Shown here: positions 15,623 through 26,042 of the stretch, one piece after another
Position numbering within the stretch: position 1 is the stretch's first letter
Layout: each line of letters opens with the position of its first letter
Assembly (NCBI GenBank): GCA_019637295.1
Contig: JAHBVX010000003.1
Location: forward strand, 186,001-250,000
Direction: 5' to 3'
Length of the DNA: 64,000 nucleotides
From: Polyangiaceae bacterium
GTDB taxonomy: Bacteria; Myxococcota_A; Polyangia; Polyangiales; Polyangiaceae
Notes under the pieces: generated by a model
Told to the model about the DNA's origin: nothing
The model's database searches: none
Seen by the model: the letters and a program-made list of their open reading frames with translations, nothing else
Program-made: the position numbers and the translations under genes

Positions 15623-17374
15623 ATGACCATCCCGCCGAGGCTCCCGGGCGGCCAGCGCCCCACGGAGCCGGCCGAGGTGACCGTGAGCGACGCCAAGACC
15701 CGAACCGAGCCCGTCGAGGGAGCTCTCGCCCTCAACCCCCTGATCAGCGCGCTCGAGCAGGTGGTGACCCACGCCACACGCAGCGTGGCCGGGCGGGTCG
15801 TCGCGGGCGGCCGGGTCGCGTCCCCCGCGCTCGACGCACACCAGCTGCCAGCTCACGCCCTGGCCTACCTCGCCACCGAGCTCGAGGCCGCACGTCAGCT
15901 CGTCCGTTGGCTCGAGCGGGTGGAGCGCAGACACGGAGCGGAGCTAGAGCGCCGGATCGCCGGCGCCTACGTGGGCGAGCTGTGTCGCACGCTCCTCGGC
16001 GGGGTGGATCTAGGCGCCTGTGAGACGATCGCGCTCGAGGAGCTGGGGGTGGACGACGCGCTGCTCGCTCGCACCCTGCGCTCGCCCCAGGTCGTGGAGC
16101 TGTCGCGCCGCATCGCATCCGGGGACGCCATTTGCGACGTCGCCATAGCGGCCAAGGCGAGCAACAGCTTCGGTGATCTCGCGCTCGACGACGAGATGCT
16201 CGACGCGATCCGCGCCGAGTTTCGCCGCTTCGCAGATGCGGAAGTGGTTCCCATCGCGCAAGACGTCCATCGCCGGGACGTGCTCATCCCGCTCTCGCTG
16301 CTGCGCAAGATGAGCGACTTGGGCGTGTTCGGCCTCACCATCCCCGAGAGCCACGGCGGCCAAGGGTTGGGCAAGGTCGCGATGTGCGTGGTGACCGAGG
16401 AGCTGAGTCGAGGCTACATCGGCGTCGGCTCCCTCGGCACCCGCGCCGAGATCGCCGCGGAGCTGATCTGGATCGGTGGAACCGAGGCGCAGAAATCCCA
16501 CTGGCTTCCACGCATCGCCAGCGGCGAGGTGCTGCCCACCGCCGTGTTCACCGAGCCGAACCACGGCTCGGATCTCGCGCACATTCGCACGCGGGCGGAG
16601 CGCACGCCGGACGGCAGCTGGCGCATCTCGGGGCAGAAGACCTGGATCACCCACGCCACGCGGGCGGACCTCATGACGCTGCTCGCGCGCACCAACCCGG
16701 AAGACCCCGGCTACGCCGGCCTGTCCATGTTCTTGTGTTCCAAGCAACGCGGCAGCGAGGAGCACCCAGAGAGCGCGGGGTTCGTCGACGCCGGCATCAC
16801 CGGCACGGAGATCAAGGTGCTGGGCTACCGTGGCATGAAGGAGTTCGAGATGGGCTTCGATGGCTTCACGGTGGACGGCGACGCGCTGCTCGGCGCAGCC
16901 GAGGGCAAGGGCTTCAAGCAGCTGATGGCGACCTTCGAGAGCGCGCGCATTCAGACGGCGGCCCGCGGAGTGGGCATCGCGCAAGCAGCCCTCGAAGAGG
17001 CTCTGCGCTACGCTCAGGAGCGCGTCCAGTTCGGCGCTCCCATCTTCTCGTTCCCGCGGGTGCAGCGCAAGCTCGGGCGCATGATCAGCCGTGTGATGGC
17101 GACGCGTCAGCTGACGTTCTTCGCGGCGCGCGAGAAGGACAAGGGCACGCGTTGTGATCTCGAGGCCGGCATGGCCAAGCTGCACGGCACCCGAGCGGCC
17201 TGGGAGGCGGCGGACGCTGGCGTGCAGATCCACGGAGGCAACGGCTACGCCGAAGAGTACCTGGCGAGCCGGCTCTTGGTCGACGCGCGCGTGCTCAGCA
17301 TCTTCGAAGGCGCTAATGAGATCCAGGCCCACGTGATCGCCCGCAGACTATTGGAGCGAGACGCAGGAGCCTGA
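15623..17374 (+). CDS. mcd: Acyl-CoA dehydrogenase, methylsuccinyl-CoA dehydrogenase type
   Basis: The 583-residue FAD enzyme probably oxidises (2S)-methylsuccinyl-CoA to mesaconyl-CoA. It has the ~190-residue helical N-terminal extension typical of this class ([11 protein letters not shown]... to [15 protein letters not shown]) before a full acyl-CoA dehydrogenase fold. That fold includes [21 protein letters not shown], the FAD/substrate segment [24 protein letters not shown], and the C-terminal [11 protein letters not shown] and IFEGANEIQ, which contains the catalytic-type Glu. It is divergent from ccr and 23 bp upstream of mch, forming the pathway operon. ATG 15623 is used; GTG 15683, preceded closely by GAGGTGA, is a possible shorter start. 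Confidence 0.9.
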   Translation: MTIPPRLPGGQRPTEPAEVTVSDAKTRTEPVEGALALNPLISALEQVVTHATRSVAGRVVAGGRVASPALDAHQLPAHALAYLATELEAARQLVRWLERVERRHGAELERRIAGAYVGELCRTLLGGVDLGACETIALEELGVDDALLARTLRSPQVVELSRRIASGDAICDVAIAAKASNSFGDLALDDEMLDAIRAEFRRFADAEVVPIAQDVHRRDVLIPLSLLRKMSDLGVFGLTIPESHGGQGLGKVAMCVVTEELSRGYIGVGSLGTRAEIAAELIWIGGTEAQKSHWLPRIASGEVLPTAVFTEPNHGSDLAHIRTRAERTPDGSWRISGQKTWITHATRADLMTLLARTNPEDPGYAGLSMFLCSKQRGSEEHPESAGFVDAGITGTEIKVLGYRGMKEFEMGFDGFTVDGDALLGAAEGKGFKQLMATFESARIQTAARGVGIAQAALEEALRYAQERVQFGAPIFSFPRVQRKLGRMISRVMATRQLTFFAAREKDKGTRCDLEAGMAKLHGTRAAWEAADAGVQIHGGNGYAEEYLASRLLVDARVLSIFEGANEIQAHVIARRLLERDAGA

Positions 17375-17397
17375 CAACCGCTTGGGAGTGACGCATC

Positions 17398-18489
17398 ATG
17401 AGTGGCGTAAAGAGACCCAGCTATGGCCGCAAACTCGACGACTTCTCGGCGGGAGACCTGTATGAGCATCCCTGGGAGGTCACGGTGGACCACGGCATGG
17501 TGGCGCTGTTCGCCGCAGCCTTCCAGGACGCCACACCCACCTACGCGAGCGCGGCCCACGCGCGGGGGCTCGGCTTCGCCGACCGCCCAGTGCATCCGTT
17601 GCTCTTGCTCAACCTGGGCCTGTCGTTCAGTGTACACGACGTCAGCGAGCAGGCCATCGCCCACCTGGCCTACATCGACGTGCGCTTCCCCCAGGCGTGC
17701 CTGGTTGGCGACACGCTCACCGCGTCGAGCCGGGTGCTCGCCGTCAAGCCGACCTCGAAGGGGGACCGCGGCGTCGTCGAGGTGCGCACCGCGCTCACCA
17801 CGCAGCAGGGAGCTTTGGTCTGTCGCTTCGATCGCAAGGCCCTCGTCCGTGCGGGCAGCGTCCAGGGCCGTCCGAACGGCGCCTGGCCGGCGCCCGCCGA
17901 GCAGACCGACGACCCCGCCGTCCTCCCGCCACCCTTGCGTGGGCGCATTGCTCCGTCAGGGCGCCGTGCGGGCTTCGCCGGCTTCTTCGAGGACTTCGAA
18001 GTCGGCGACGTGATCTTCCACCCGCTCGGCAAGACCGTCGGCCAATCCGAGCACATGATGCTGACGCAGCTGGTACGCAACAGTCACCCGCTGCACTTCG
18101 ACGAGATGTACTGCCAGGCCAACTCCTTCGCCAAGACGCGGGTCGTGTACGGGGGCTTGGTGCTGGCTTGGGTGCTCGCGCTGACGAGTCGCGACGTGAC
18201 GGGCAACGCGCTCTGGGACGTCGGGCTCGACCAGGGCGCGCACCCGAACGGGGTGGTCGCCGGGGACACCCTGTACGCCTCGAGCCAGGTGCTCGAGGTC
18301 GAGGACGCGGGACCGGACGCTGGCATCGTCACGTTCCGCGTCGTGGGGACCAAGAATGCGACCGGCGAAGCGCTGTTCCTCGGCGCGGGAGGCCTGTTCA
18401 CCCCGGAGCTCGCCAAAGAGCAGAAGATCCCCGAGAAGGTGGTCGAGATCAGCCGGAAGGTGCTGCTCCGCAAGAAACCCAGTTACTAG
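17398..18489 (+). CDS. mch: MaoC-type dehydratase, mesaconyl-CoA hydratase-like
   Basis: The 363-residue protein contains two hotdog (MaoC) repeats. The first lies in residues ~10-160 (YEHPWEVTVDHGMVALFAAA, FADRPVHPLLLLNLGLS, GDTLTASSRV). The second lies in ~190-350 (FFEDFEVGDVIFHPLGKTVG, LHFDEMYCQANSFAKTRVVYGGLVLA, AGDTLYASSQVLEVED). Double-hotdog MaoC proteins of this length include mesaconyl-CoA hydratase, which makes beta-methylmalyl-CoA. Its place 23 bp after mcd makes that activity likely. Fumarate-hydratase-like or generic enoyl-CoA hydratase activity cannot be excluded by sequence alone. Confidence 0.85.
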   Translation: MSGVKRPSYGRKLDDFSAGDLYEHPWEVTVDHGMVALFAAAFQDATPTYASAAHARGLGFADRPVHPLLLLNLGLSFSVHDVSEQAIAHLAYIDVRFPQACLVGDTLTASSRVLAVKPTSKGDRGVVEVRTALTTQQGALVCRFDRKALVRAGSVQGRPNGAWPAPAEQTDDPAVLPPPLRGRIAPSGRRAGFAGFFEDFEVGDVIFHPLGKTVGQSEHMMLTQLVRNSHPLHFDEMYCQANSFAKTRVVYGGLVLAWVLALTSRDVTGNALWDVGLDQGAHPNGVVAGDTLYASSQVLEVEDAGPDAGIVTFRVVGTKNATGEALFLGAGGLFTPELAKEQKIPEKVVEISRKVLLRKKPSY

Positions 18490-18520
18490 GAGCACACCGC
18501 TCCGAGGTATGCTGTGAGCG

Positions 18521-19384
18521 ATGTCCGAGTGGATGGTCCGCACCCTGGGGAGCGAGGGCTCCGGGCCCTACACGACCGAGCAGATCGTCGAGGCGGTGGA
18601 CAACGGCGAACTCGGCGTGGAGATCGAGGTCTGCCACCTCGGCCAGGATCGCTGGCTTCCGATTGAAATGGTGCCCGAGTTCGCCGAACTCGCCTTCTTC
18701 GACGGCGAGACCAACGTGCTCGACTCGCCCTACCTCGCCAGCCAGCAAGGGACTTCTCCCATGGGGGCGTGGTCGCAGCCGCGCCCGGCCGCGGGGACCG
18801 CGACGGACTCGGCGCCCTTCGACTTCCCGACCCTCGATGAAGACCTCGACCTGGCTACCGAAGTACGCGCCCCCCCCAGCGAGCTCTTGGAGCAGACGAT
18901 CGAGCGACCTCCTCCGTCCATCACGAACGTCTCCCCGCTGCCGTCAGTCCCCCGCACGGCGCCTTACCCCGCAGCGCTCGAGGCTGCCCATCCGAGCCCG
19001 CTGCCCGGCGCTGGTACGCTCGACGATCTGGACCAGACCATGACCCGGGTCGCGCCGCAGGCACAGCAGCAGCACGCCCCGGGTCCCCTGCGCACCGGGG
19101 GCGTGCTCCCCACCCTCACCATGGAGCGCGACCTGCTCCCCATCCCTCCGGAGCCGCCAGCGCCCGCCTACGCGCCGCAGTCGCCCCCGTTCGCCGCGCA
19201 GCCCAATCCGTACTCGCCACCTCCGGCGCAACCCGGGCCGCCTCACTTCATCCCTGGACCAATGCCTTACGATCCGAACGCGTCTGCGCCACAGAGCGAT
19301 GTCGGTGTCAAGGCACTGATCGCGCTAATCATCGTGCTCGCGGTCGCGTTGACGGTGGTGCTCGCTTTGCTCGCGACCCAGTGA
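18521..19384 (+). CDS. GYF_2-domain membrane-anchored protein
   Basis: The 287-residue protein begins with a GYF_2-like module (residues ~1-60, MVRTLGSEGSGPYTTEQIVE, then DRWLPIEMVPEF). This fold usually binds proline-rich peptides. The middle (~80-255) is a long disordered Pro/Ala/Gln stretch that could be a self or partner ligand. The C-terminus is one transmembrane helix (ALIALIIVLAVALTVVLALLA), so the GYF module faces the cytoplasm on a flexible tether. It starts 31 bp after mch but is functionally unlinked in appearance. The stop TGA overlaps the next ATG (TGATG at 19382-19386). Confidence 0.75.
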   Translation: MSEWMVRTLGSEGSGPYTTEQIVEAVDNGELGVEIEVCHLGQDRWLPIEMVPEFAELAFFDGETNVLDSPYLASQQGTSPMGAWSQPRPAAGTATDSAPFDFPTLDEDLDLATEVRAPPSELLEQTIERPPPSITNVSPLPSVPRTAPYPAALEAAHPSPLPGAGTLDDLDQTMTRVAPQAQQQHAPGPLRTGGVLPTLTMERDLLPIPPEPPAPAYAPQSPPFAAQPNPYSPPPAQPGPPHFIPGPMPYDPNASAPQSDVGVKALIALIIVLAVALTVVLALLATQ

Positions 19385-22300
19385 TGGCTGCCGTGCACCC
19401 TGCGCCCGATCGCTGGCGGTTCTGGATAGACCGGGGCGGAACCTTCACGGACTGCATCGGCATCGACCCGGCGTCCGGCGAGGCCCGGTTGCTGAAGATA
19501 CGCTCCTCCGACGTGGCCCCGCTGCTTGGCATTCGCCGGCTGCTCGGTCTCGCCGACGACGCGCGCATCGAGCCCTGCGACGTCGTACTCGGCACGACGG
19601 TAGCGACCAACGCGCTACTTGAGCGCCAAGGCAGCGAGCCCGCCCTGCTCGTGACCGCCGGTTTCGCCGACCTGCTCGAGATTGGCACCCAAGCGCGCCC
19701 CGACCTGTTCGCGCTCGCCACCGAGCCTCGCCCGCGCCTGCACCGCGCCGTTGGCGAGCTCGCCGCGCGGGTCGGCGCGGGCGGCGAGGAGCTGGTGCCC
19801 TTCGACGACGACGACGCCAGGGCGGTCATCGCCCGACTGCGCCAGAGCGGCGCCACCAACCTGGCGATCTCGCTGCTCCACGCGTCCAAGTACCCTGAGC
19901 ACGAGCGCCGCGCCGCGGCCATCGGGCGCGAGCTTGGATTCGAGCACGTCCTGGCCTCACACCAGATCGACCGCGCCGTGGGCTACCTCGCCCGCACGTC
20001 GACGACGGTGCTCGACGCCTACCTGACTCCGACGCTCGCTCCGCACCTGGCGCGACTCCGCCGCGAGCTGCCGGGCAGCCGGGTGAGATTGATGCAGTCG
20101 AGTGGAGGCCTGTGCGACGCGGACCAGCTGCGGGGTGCCGGCGCGCTGCTCTCGGGTCCGGCGGGCGGGGCCGTCGCGCTCGGACACCTCGCTCGGAAGC
20201 ACGCGCTCGGTCCGGTGATCGGGCTCGACATGGGAGGCACGTCCACGGACGTCTCACGCTACGGCGTCGCGCTCGAGCACAGCTACGAGAGCGAGATCGC
20301 GGGCGTCGTGGTGCGCGCGCCGATGGTCTCGATCCACACCATCGCCGCCGGGGGAGGCTCGGTGTGTCGCCTCGACGGTGCACGCTTGACCGTCGGCCCG
20401 GACAGCGTCGGGGCCGATCCCGGACCGCTCTGCTACGGACACCCCGAGGCGGAGCGGCTCTCGCTGACGGACGTCAACCTCACGCTCGGCCGGCTGGCTC
20501 CGGATCGCTTTCCACTTCAGCTCAGTGTCGAGCGCGCTCGACAGGGCCTGGTCGCGATCCAGCGAGCGCTCCGCGCTCGTGGCACGGAGCGCTCCGTCGA
20601 GTCTCTCGCGGAAGGCTTCTTCCAGATCGCGACAGCGAGCATGGCGGACGCCATCGCCCGGGTCAGTGTGGCTCGTGGCCACGACCCGCGCACCCACGCC
20701 CTCGTCGTGTTCGGCGGTGCGGGCGGACAACATGCGCTCAGCGTGGCCGAACGGCTCGGCATCGAGCGGGTCGTCTTTCATCCCTGGGCGGGAGTGCTCT
20801 CGGCGTGGGGGATGGGCCTCGCCGAGGAGCGCTGGGACGGCGCTCGGGACGCGTGCGGCAGGGTGCTCTCGTCGCGGGCCTTGCAGGAGCTCGAGCCGAC
20901 GTTCCGCGAGCTCGAGGCCGAAGCGCGAGCGCGGTTGGGCGATGATTCGCCGGGCTCGACCCGGCTTCGACTCACCCGGCAGCTCGCGGTGGGTCACCCC
21001 GCGACGGAGCACGTCATCACGTTGGACTTCGCCCCCAGCGACGAGCTCCGGGCTCTGTTCCACCGCGAGCACCGCCGTGTGTTTGGCTACGAGAGACCGA
21101 GGGAAGCAATCGTGATCCACCAGGCGCGTGTGACGGCGACTGTCCCCGCCGCGCGCGCCCAGGGTCCGACCCCTCCATCCGCCGCGCTCCCCCCTCCGCG
21201 CCCTCTGCGCCACACGACACTGTTTGCGGCGGGGCGGACTCACACGAACGTCCCGGTGCTGCTGCGCGAAGATCTCCCAGCGGGATACGAGCTGACCGGG
21301 CCCGCTATCGTGGTGGAGCCGACCAGCACCCTGGTGATCGAGCCGGCATGTCGGCTCGAGGTGCAGCGCGACGGGCTGCTGGTGGCCACTCGGCTCGGGC
21401 TCCGCACAGCACCCGAGCCGAACGCAGAGGCCGACCTCGACCATCCGGACCCGGTCTTGCTGGAGATCTTCGGCAATGCGTTCATGAGCGTCGCAGAGCA
21501 GATGGGGGAAGCCCTGCGCCGCACCGCCCAGAGCACGAACATCCGCGAGCGCCTCGACTTCTCTTGCGCTGTGTTCGATCAGCACGGCACCTTGGTGGCC
21601 AACGCACCCCACATCCCCGTACACCTCGGAGCCATGAGCGAGTCGGTACGCGGCGTACTCGCAAACGCGACGGATATTCGCCCGGGCGACGCCTTCGTCA
21701 CCAACGACCCGCGCGCCGGCGGGAGTCACCTGCCGGACGTCACCGTCGTCAGCCCGGTCTTCGATCCCGGCGGCGTGCTCAGCTTCTTCGCCGCCAGTCG
21801 GGGACACCACGCCGACATCGGCGGTATCACGCCGGGCTCCATGCCCGCGTTCTCGACCACGCTCGCGGAGGAAGGTGTCGTGCTGCGTGCAGAGCGCCTG
21901 ATGCGAGAGGGCGTGCTCGACGAGGCCGAGCTTCGTCGCCTGCTCGCTCGAGGTCCCTATCCTGCCCGGCAGCCGGAGCAGAACCTGGCGGATCTACGGG
22001 CGCAGCTCGCCGCCAATCGGCTAGGCGCCGAGCTCCTCGGGCAACTCGGCGCGCGGCACGGCGTCAGCACCGTCAAGCGCTACATGCAGTTCGTGCATGA
22101 CGACGCCGCGCACCGCCTGCGTCGCGCCTTCGCACACCTGGCCGGACGACGCCACGCCTTCCAGGATGTTCTCGACGACGGAACGCCCATTTCGGTCTCG
22201 CTGTCGGTGCGAGCGGAGACGTTGGTAGTCGACTTCGCGGGAACCGGCCCCGAGTCGGCGGGCAACCTCAACGCGCCCCGGGCGGTGACGCTCGCGGCGG

Positions 22301-22956
22301 TCCTGTACTTCTTGCGCGTGCTCGTAGCGGCGCCCATTCCGCTCAACGGCGGACTGCTGTCTTGTATCGAACTCTTGATCCCCGAGCGTTCGATCCTCGC
22401 ACCGGGACCGACTCGCGCCGTCGCCGGAGGCAATGTGGAGACCTCCCAGCGAGTCGTGGACGTCCTCCTGGCGGCCGCCGGACTGTGCGCCGCCAGCCAG
22501 GGCACCATGAACAACCTCTCCTTCGGCAACGAGCGGGGCTCCTACTACGAGACCCTCGCGGGTGGCTGCGGAGCGGGAGCGAGCTTCTCGGGCGCGAGCG
22601 CGACCCACAGCCACATGACCAACACACGCATCACCGACGTCGAGGTGCTCGAGCTTTCGCTGCCCGTGCGCGTCGAGCGCTTCGAGATCCGGCGTGGCAG
22701 CGGCGGCAGGGGCTCGCAGTCGGGAGGCGACGGCCTACGACGGGTGCTGCGCTTCCTGGAGCCGGTCCGCGGCGCGATCCTATCTGAGCGTCGAGACACC
22801 TCGCCGTTTGGAATGCAGGGCGGACACCCGGGGGAGCGAGGTCTCAACACGCTCAACGGGCGGTCCCTGGGCGGCAAGGCCAACTTCGAAGCCGCGCCGG
22901 GGGACGTGCTGTGCATCGAGACCCCGGGAGGCGGCGGCTGGGGTGCGCCGGACTGA
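19384..22956 (+). CDS. Fused HyuA-HyuB type 5-oxoprolinase/hydantoinase
   Basis: The ~1190-residue protein joins both subunits of the ATP-dependent hydantoinase/5-oxoprolinase family. The HyuA half (residues ~1-690) has the actin-like ATPase motifs [30 protein letters not shown] and [17 protein letters not shown]. The HyuB half (~700-1190) has [55 protein letters not shown] and the C-terminal ETPGGGGWG. Family members cleave 5-oxo-L-proline to glutamate or open hydantoin-like rings using ATP. The fusion and length match eukaryote-like/bacterial 5-oxoprolinases. The start is ATG 19384, in a TGATG overlap with the upstream gene; GTG 19381 is one codon earlier. Confidence 0.93.
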   Translation: MAAVHPAPDRWRFWIDRGGTFTDCIGIDPASGEARLLKIRSSDVAPLLGIRRLLGLADDARIEPCDVVLGTTVATNALLERQGSEPALLVTAGFADLLEIGTQARPDLFALATEPRPRLHRAVGELAARVGAGGEELVPFDDDDARAVIARLRQSGATNLAISLLHASKYPEHERRAAAIGRELGFEHVLASHQIDRAVGYLARTSTTVLDAYLTPTLAPHLARLRRELPGSRVRLMQSSGGLCDADQLRGAGALLSGPAGGAVALGHLARKHALGPVIGLDMGGTSTDVSRYGVALEHSYESEIAGVVVRAPMVSIHTIAAGGGSVCRLDGARLTVGPDSVGADPGPLCYGHPEAERLSLTDVNLTLGRLAPDRFPLQLSVERARQGLVAIQRALRARGTERSVESLAEGFFQIATASMADAIARVSVARGHDPRTHALVVFGGAGGQHALSVAERLGIERVVFHPWAGVLSAWGMGLAEERWDGARDACGRVLSSRALQELEPTFRELEAEARARLGDDSPGSTRLRLTRQLAVGHPATEHVITLDFAPSDELRALFHREHRRVFGYERPREAIVIHQARVTATVPAARAQGPTPPSAALPPPRPLRHTTLFAAGRTHTNVPVLLREDLPAGYELTGPAIVVEPTSTLVIEPACRLEVQRDGLLVATRLGLRTAPEPNAEADLDHPDPVLLEIFGNAFMSVAEQMGEALRRTAQSTNIRERLDFSCAVFDQHGTLVANAPHIPVHLGAMSESVRGVLANATDIRPGDAFVTNDPRAGGSHLPDVTVVSPVFDPGGVLSFFAASRGHHADIGGITPGSMPAFSTTLAEEGVVLRAERLMREGVLDEAELRRLLARGPYPARQPEQNLADLRAQLAANRLGAELLGQLGARHGVSTVKRYMQFVHDDAAHRLRRAFAHLAGRRHAFQDVLDDGTPISVSLSVRAETLVVDFAGTGPESAGNLNAPRAVTLAAVLYFLRVLVAAPIPLNGGLLSCIELLIPERSILAPGPTRAVAGGNVETSQRVVDVLLAAAGLCAASQGTMNNLSFGNERGSYYETLAGGCGAGASFSGASATHSHMTNTRITDVEVLELSLPVRVERFEIRRGSGGRGSQSGGDGLRRVLRFLEPVRGAILSERRDTSPFGMQGGHPGERGLNTLNGRSLGGKANFEAAPGDVLCIETPGGGGWGAPD

Positions 22957-22970
22957 GACGCGTCGAGCTG

Positions 22971-24086
22971 TCAGGGCGCGACCGCCGCGTCCGTTGCCAG
23001 GCCCGCGTCGACGCCGGCGTCGACGGCAGGCGCCACGGGGGTCGGGGGTGCGATCGCCTGCCGCACGTCGAGCGCGAGCGCGCAGCTGACCACCTGACGG
23101 CTCTGCGCGTGGATCGACTCGACCCGCTTGACCACGCTCTGCCCGACGGGAATGGCTCGCCCCTCCGCGCGTCTCCGTAGCCGGACGAGCTGCTCGCCGC
23201 TCTGCAGGTTCCAGACTCCAACCCGCGCGTGATGCGACACGCGCTGCACGCGCTCCTCCTCCGTCTCGGCCTCGGCCACGCCCGCGTCCGCCGCCGCCGG
23301 CAGCCCGTCCGGCGGATCCTCGTCGAGCACCAAGACGAAGTGCTTGGCGCGACTGAGAATTCGCGCGGCGATGGGCACATCCTCCCGCGTGACCCGGTCG
23401 AGATCCCGCTCGTAGGCCTTGATGGCGAGCGTGCTCGTGGCCTCGTGAAGCTCGTCCGTCCAGGCGCTGCTGAGCACGCGCAACGAGCGGTAGGCCAGCC
23501 GCATGTTGAAGGGCTCGGGCGGCGGCAGACAGTGGTTGTATTCGTTGCAGAGCAGCCCCGGATCGCAGTCCGCCACGGAGGCGCAGGGTGGCCCGCTGGT
23601 CGGATCCGGCGCACCACGCCGCTCGAAGAAGCAGGAGGTGAACCCATCGTGGAGCGAGCGAGCCGCCGCCGCCCGCAGCCGCTCCACGTCGGTAGCGTTC
23701 TGAAGGCGTAGTCGAAGGTAGACCGCTGGCTCGCTGGCGAGGTTCTCGAACGTGCTGCCCGGCGCGACTCGGTCGCTGGTGTCACTGCCTGCAAGCTCCG
23801 CCGCCCAGCGCTCGATCTTGTCTCGAAACGGCAGGATCTGCGGCCCCAGGGACTGAGCCATGGCGCGCTGCTTGGCCATGACCGCGCTCTTCTCGCTCTC
23901 CACCTCGGACAAGCTGAGGCGCCACTGGACCACGAAGAAGGCGCCTATCGCGAGCGTCAGCCACAGCCAGATCTGCGGCGGCAGTGAGCGCAGCCCCGCA
24001 CTGGCCTGCGCCAACGTCCGACGGCGCTCCGCCCGTGCCTCGGCCAGTGAGGGTAGGCCCCGGGGCTTGTCTTCGCGGCGCGCCAC
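22971..24086 (-). CDS. Single-pass membrane protein with periplasmic domain, unknown function
   Basis: The 371-residue protein has a basic cytoplasmic N-terminus (~40 residues), one transmembrane helix (IWLWLTLAIGAFFVVQWRL, ~39-58), a short predicted coiled-coil stretch (SEVESEKSAVMAKQRAMA) and a large periplasmic domain. That domain contains a four-Cys loop (CASVADCDPGLLCNEYNHC, ~191-209) like small EGF-like inserts of myxobacterial proteins. The tail is Ala/Asp/Val rich (DAGVDAGLATDAAVAP). It is the last gene of the minus-strand ExbB-ExbD-ExbD set (68 bp after it), so it may be an accessory partner of that motor. No known family recognised. Confidence 0.65.
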   Translation of the reverse strand: MARREDKPRGLPSLAEARAERRRTLAQASAGLRSLPPQIWLWLTLAIGAFFVVQWRLSLSEVESEKSAVMAKQRAMAQSLGPQILPFRDKIERWAAELAGSDTSDRVAPGSTFENLASEPAVYLRLRLQNATDVERLRAAAARSLHDGFTSCFFERRGAPDPTSGPPCASVADCDPGLLCNEYNHCLPPPEPFNMRLAYRSLRVLSSAWTDELHEATSTLAIKAYERDLDRVTREDVPIAARILSRAKHFVLVLDEDPPDGLPAAADAGVAEAETEEERVQRVSHHARVGVWNLQSGEQLVRLRRRAEGRAIPVGQSVVKRVESIHAQSRQVVSCALALDVRQAIAPPTPVAPAVDAGVDAGLATDAAVAP

Positions 24087-24154
24087 CGGGACGCCTCAAC
24101 GCCCTCTTGCGAACGCAGGAGCGCGGCTCACGCGCCGGGCTCCCGCGCGCTCGC

Positions 24155-24724
24155 TCACCCCTCCCCACCCATGCGGCCAACCATGAAGCTGATGTTCGGG
24201 TAGCCCGCGAACGCGGCCGTCTGGAACACGCTCTTGACCACCAGCGCAGGCACCCGGCGGTCCACCTGCAGGACCGCAACGCCCGGGAACTCCTTGCCGG
24301 GATTGATCTGGCGCCACAGCTCGCGCTTGTTCTTCAAGATGTTGAACAGCTCATCGATGCGCTGGAGGCGGTTGGCCTCCTCGATGGCGCGGGTGCTGCC
24401 TGCGGGGACACCGTCGACCAGGATCTGGGTGCCTGTGATGGCGACCATCGGGGCTTCGACCATGTCGAGCACGTTCTCGGCGTTGGGCAGCTTCACGTTC
24501 TGGTCGATGGGCATCTCGCCCGTCGCGGAGAAGCTCGCCAGCAAGAACAGCACGATGCAGAGCAAGAAGTCGATGAACGGGATCAGCGGCAGCTCCTGAT
24601 TCAAGGAGCGGCCTCCCCCGCCGGCAGCCTTCTTGCGCACGAAGCCCAGCGGAATACCGTGTAGCAGCCGGCGGCCAGGAACGCTGATCGGCTGTTCGAA
24701 TCGGTGAAGCGGCTTTTCTGACAT
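24155..24724 (-). CDS. ExbD/TolR-family biopolymer transport protein
   Basis: The 189-residue protein has a short cytoplasmic N-terminus, one transmembrane helix with the essential Asp (LPLIPFIDFLLCIVLFLLAS, ~50-69) and a periplasmic domain. This is the ExbD/TolR design, in which the Asp carries protons through a channel shared with an ExbB/TolQ pentamer. ATG 24724 is chosen because the frame before it is coding in another frame for the upstream gene. It follows another exbD by 11 bp and shares its operon with an exbB, so two different ExbD proteins may form a heterodimer. Confidence 0.88.
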   Translation of the reverse strand: MSEKPLHRFEQPISVPGRRLLHGIPLGFVRKKAAGGGGRSLNQELPLIPFIDFLLCIVLFLLASFSATGEMPIDQNVKLPNAENVLDMVEAPMVAITGTQILVDGVPAGSTRAIEEANRLQRIDELFNILKNKRELWRQINPGKEFPGVAVLQVDRRVPALVVKSVFQTAAFAGYPNISFMVGRMGGEG

Positions 24725-24735
24725 GGGCTGATCTC

Positions 24736-25305
24736 TCAGTTCACCGCGAACGTGACGTTGAAGGCGGGCACCATCTCGGTCTTCCCCGAGCCGGGCACGG
24801 TGTACTCGCGCTGTGGCGTGTAGATGGCGTCGATGACGGCGATGACGTCCGCGAAGGGCGTGGTGTTGTCCGTATGCAACACGGCCTGATCGAACTTCTT
24901 CGCGGTAGCTGCGCGATGGCTGCCGTTGGCCTTCCACTCCTCAGCGATCTTCTTCCCCAGATCCGGATAGGTGACGTCCTCGTTCACCTTGACCGGCTTG
25001 CGCTCGACGTCGATCGTGTTGACGACGGTGCTTCCCTCTTTCCAGACGAGCTGGAACTTGCGCTCGCCACGCATCTCGACGTGGAGCTGCTTGTCTTTCT
25101 CTTTCTGCTCGATCTCTTCTTCCGGACGGGGCGGGCCGGGCACCCGGGCATCCGCGTTGATGCGAGCCATCTGCGACCACACCGCGGTGATTAACAGGAA
25201 CGCCACCAGACACAGCAAGAAGTCGATGAACGGAATGAGCGGCAGCTCCATGTTCACCGAGCGCTTGCCGCCGTGACCACCACCGCCTACGTCGATACCA
25301 GCCAT
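24736..25305 (-). CDS. ExbD/TolR-family biopolymer transport protein
   Basis: The 189-residue protein has the same layout as its downstream neighbour: LPLIPFIDFLLCLVAFLLIT (~21-40), with the channel Asp, followed by a charged linker (PEEEIEQKEKDKQ) and a periplasmic domain. The Gly/His-rich N-terminus (MAGIDVGGGGHGGKRS) is unusual. The IPFIDFLLC stretch shared with the next gene suggests the pair arose by duplication. It lies 77 bp after the exbB gene on the minus strand. Confidence 0.88.
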   Translation of the reverse strand: MAGIDVGGGGHGGKRSVNMELPLIPFIDFLLCLVAFLLITAVWSQMARINADARVPGPPRPEEEIEQKEKDKQLHVEMRGERKFQLVWKEGSTVVNTIDVERKPVKVNEDVTYPDLGKKIAEEWKANGSHRAATAKKFDQAVLHTDNTTPFADVIAVIDAIYTPQREYTVPGSGKTEMVPAFNVTFAVN

Positions 25306-25382
25306 CTACGTCGTCTCCCGTTCGAACATCCAGGGAAGGTGGGGCTCCGACCGAAACCTGCCGGTCGGAACCCCGAGCTCAA

Positions 25383-26042
25383 TCACGCGGCCTGCTCGAG
25401 GCCCTGCAGGCTGACCTTCTGGCGGTTGGCCACGACCAGGTTCAACACCTGGACGCTCGCCTCGTTGATGTCGTCCTCGAGCTGTTGGGTCTTGCCGTTC
25501 AAGAAGGCGAAGCCCATCAGCGCGGTGATGGCCGCCAGCAGCCCGAACGCGGTGCACACCATCGCCGCGGAGATACCTTCCGCGAGGATGCGCGCCTTCT
25601 GGCTCGGGTCGATGCTCTCGCCACCGACCGCTCCGAATGCCTTGATCAGACCCAGAATGGTGCCGAGCAGGCCCGAGAGCATCGCGAGGTTGGAGAACAA
25701 CGCCAAGTAGCCGGTGCGCTTGTTGATCTTCGGCATCTCCCGCAGCGCGGCCTCGTCCATGGCAGCTTGCACTTCCTCGTCCGGTCGGTTGACCTTCACG
25801 AGGCCAGCCTGGACGATGCGCGCGAGCGGAGCGTTGGCCGCCGACGCCATCTTCACCGCCTTGGCGACGTCACCCGCCAGAATGCACTTCTGCATCGTGG
25901 CCAGGAACACCTCTTTGTTGATGGAGGCGCCAAACAGGTAGACCGAGCGCTCGGCAATGACGGCGATCGCGCAGACGAGCCAGAACAAGATGAACCACAT
26001 CGTGGCTCCGCCCTGCTGGTAATGATGCCAAAGTTTCGACAT
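25383..26042 (-). CDS. MotA/TolQ/ExbB-family proton channel protein
   Basis: The 219-residue inner-membrane protein has three transmembrane segments: MWFILFWLVCAIAVIAERSVYLF near the N-terminus, and LFSNLAMLSGLLGTILGLIKAF and AMVCTAFGLLAAITALMGFAFL in the C-terminal half, with a cytoplasmic loop between. GLLGTILGLIKAFGAV is the ExbB/TolQ signature. It heads the minus-strand set with two exbD genes and the 371-aa protein. One TolQ-like plus two TolR-like subunits is the layout of the AglR-AglQ-AglS gliding motor of Myxococcus; that functional link is inference. Confidence 0.9.
   Translation of the reverse strand: MSKLWHHYQQGGATMWFILFWLVCAIAVIAERSVYLFGASINKEVFLATMQKCILAGDVAKAVKMASAANAPLARIVQAGLVKVNRPDEEVQAAMDEAALREMPKINKRTGYLALFSNLAMLSGLLGTILGLIKAFGAVGGESIDPSQKARILAEGISAAMVCTAFGLLAAITALMGFAFLNGKTQQLEDDINEASVQVLNLVVANRQKVSLQGLEQAA

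Noticed and set aside
20254-21810. 518-codon frame antisense to the 5-oxoprolinase gene.
   Set aside because: No recognisable domain, Arg/His-rich, fully inside a gene with strong family motifs.
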